Shown here: in pieces, positions 7,911 through 10,000 of the stretch
How the letters are laid out: each line of letters starts with the position of its first letter
Numbering within the stretch: position 1 is the stretch's first letter
Source: Penaeus vannamei
Taxonomy: Eukaryota; Arthropoda; Malacostraca; Decapoda; Penaeidae
Reading direction: 5' to 3'
Length of the DNA stretch: 10,000 bases
Assembly (NCBI RefSeq): GCF_042767895.1
Contig: NC_091554.1
Coordinates: 47,395,608-47,405,607 of the forward strand
Made by a program: the position numbers and the translations under genes
The notes under the pieces: model-generated
Told to the model about the DNA's origin: nothing
Database searches by the model: none
The model's input: the letters and a program-made list of their open reading frames with translations, nothing else

Positions 7911-8085
7911 TTCTTTGTCTTTCCACGCTCGCTCTCTCTTCTAAGTTTCTATTCTCTCTCTTACTTTTTTTTTCTCTCTTTCTACTACTTTCTCGGTCTC
8001 TTCCCCCTTTCTCGCTCTCTTTCCCTTTCTCACTCTCTCCTTTTTCTTTATTTCACATTCTCGTTCTCTCTCTCTTTCGCAAGAG
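7911..8085 (+). repeat. Interrupted CT-rich tract
   Basis: Mostly C/T with CTCTCT, CTTTCTC and CGCTCTC runs and scattered purines. It is an older, degenerate pyrimidine tract. Confidence 0.8.
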
Positions 8086-9335
<1,250 letters not shown>

Positions 9336-9372
9336 TCAAAAAGAAAAAAGAAAAAAAAAAGAAAGAAAGAAA
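9336..9372 (+). repeat. A/G-rich run ending in (GAAA)n
   Basis: Adenine runs broken by single G, ending in about three GAAA units. Confidence 0.8.
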
Positions 9373-9387
9373 ACATACATATATATG

Positions 9388-9586
9388 CACACACACACAC
9401 ACACACACATACACACACACACACAGACACACACAGACACACACATAGACATACACACACAGACACACACACATACAGACACACACACACAGACATACAC
9501 ACATACACACACACACACGCAAACAAACACAGACAGACAGACACATACACAGACATACACACACAGACACACTCACACAAACACAG

Positions 9587-9617
<31 letters not shown>

Positions 9618-9620
9618 CAC
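9388..9620 (+). repeat. Degenerate (CA)n with CAGA and CATA variants
   Basis: CA dinucleotides are broken often by CAGA, CATA, CAAA and CGCA. Compared with the almost pure CA array at 5185-5382 this one is much more diverged, hence probably older or under less slippage. Poly-Thr/His frames are artefacts. Confidence 0.93.
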
Positions 9621-9623
9621 AGA

Positions 9624-9632
9624 TATACATAC

Positions 9633-9687
<55 letters not shown>
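9624..9687 (+). repeat. (CATA)n then (AT)n
   Basis: About five CATA units (to about 9646) pass into a pure AT run to 9687, forming one compound array with the preceding CA tract. Confidence 0.93.
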
Positions 9688-9690
<3 letters not shown>

Positions 9691-9754
9691 GAAAAATAAT
9701 GTAAAAGATAATGGATTTAATAGATAATCAATGGAAACTAAAGCTCTGAGCAAA

Positions 9755-9900
9755 CAAGAGATAGAAATAGTAATAATTATCATCAGGTAAAAACAAAAGT
9801 ATGATAAAAGTATAATGAACAGCAATGATAATGATAATGACAAAAGTGATAACAATAATGAGAATATTAGTAATAACAATAATGGACAATAATAATAAGA
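9755..9900 (+). repeat. Degenerate AAT/GAT/AAC triplet domain
   Basis: It is composed of AATAAT, GATAATGAT and AACAAT strings, the same type as the domain at 1270-2060 and in the same + sense as its left part. Confidence 0.75.
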
Positions 9901-9933
9901 AACTCCCCTGTCTATTGAGTGACGCCTGAAAAC

Positions 9934-10000
9934 AAAAATAAAACGTAAATAAGAAAAAAACAAAAAAGAAACAAAAAAGAATAAACAAATAAAAAAAGAA
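9934..10000 (+). repeat. A-rich tract (AAAC/AAAG/AAAT) running off the window
   Basis: Runs of A broken by single C, G or T. It is cut by the window edge, so its full extent is unknown. Confidence 0.75.

Overview
This window looks like non-coding DNA from a eukaryotic nuclear genome. It is dominated by simple repeats: (AT)n, (CA)n, (CT)n, AAT/ATC and AAAT arrays, plus purine- and pyrimidine-asymmetric minisatellites. It also carries a tRNA-derived SINE with an internal Pol III promoter and a perfect target-site duplication. Nothing resembles bacterial or viral gene organisation. The very high microsatellite load together with an Ala-tRNA-like SINE suggests a decapod crustacean, most likely a penaeid shrimp. 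That is an inference from composition, and another SSR-rich invertebrate is possible.

Layout. 58-718 is a pyrimidine-rich tract containing a degenerate ~50-bp minisatellite, followed by a small GC-rich island (700-815). 816-1269 is featureless AT-rich DNA. 1270-2060 is a degenerate AAT/ATC domain whose strand sense flips twice. 2567-2822 is the SINE between 11-bp duplications. 2834-4970 is mostly AT-rich unassigned DNA with one less AT-rich patch (3614-4006) holding a degenerate ~23-bp repeat and a weak exon candidate. 4973-5468 is a ~500-bp alternating purine-pyrimidine block. 5519-5800 is a decayed ~106-bp tandem repeat. 5812-5974 on the minus strand is the only convincing coding candidate. 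5954-7080 is a 49/51/91-bp minisatellite grown out of that exon's 3' splice site. 7395-7770 is a compound dinucleotide array in one register. 7880-7910 is A18-T-G12. The rest is CT-rich, AT-rich, (AT)n, (CA)n and AAT/GAT DNA with no gene seen.

Most biologically interesting part. The minus-strand exon at 5974..5812 has about 80% GC at third codon positions in an AT-rich setting, a pyrimidine tract ending in CAG, and a GTAAGT donor. It encodes a signal-peptide-like hydrophobic stretch, then a basic segment with dibasic sites around a Gly-Lys-Arg amidation-type motif (...NYGQYRF-GKR). This looks like part of a small secreted peptide precursor, possibly an RFamide-like neuropeptide. The acceptor and the first ~20 bases of this exon recur three more times inside the adjoining minisatellite, giving a ladder of potential decoy 3' splice sites in the presumed upstream intron. 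The long open reading frames elsewhere are low-complexity artefacts of repeats.
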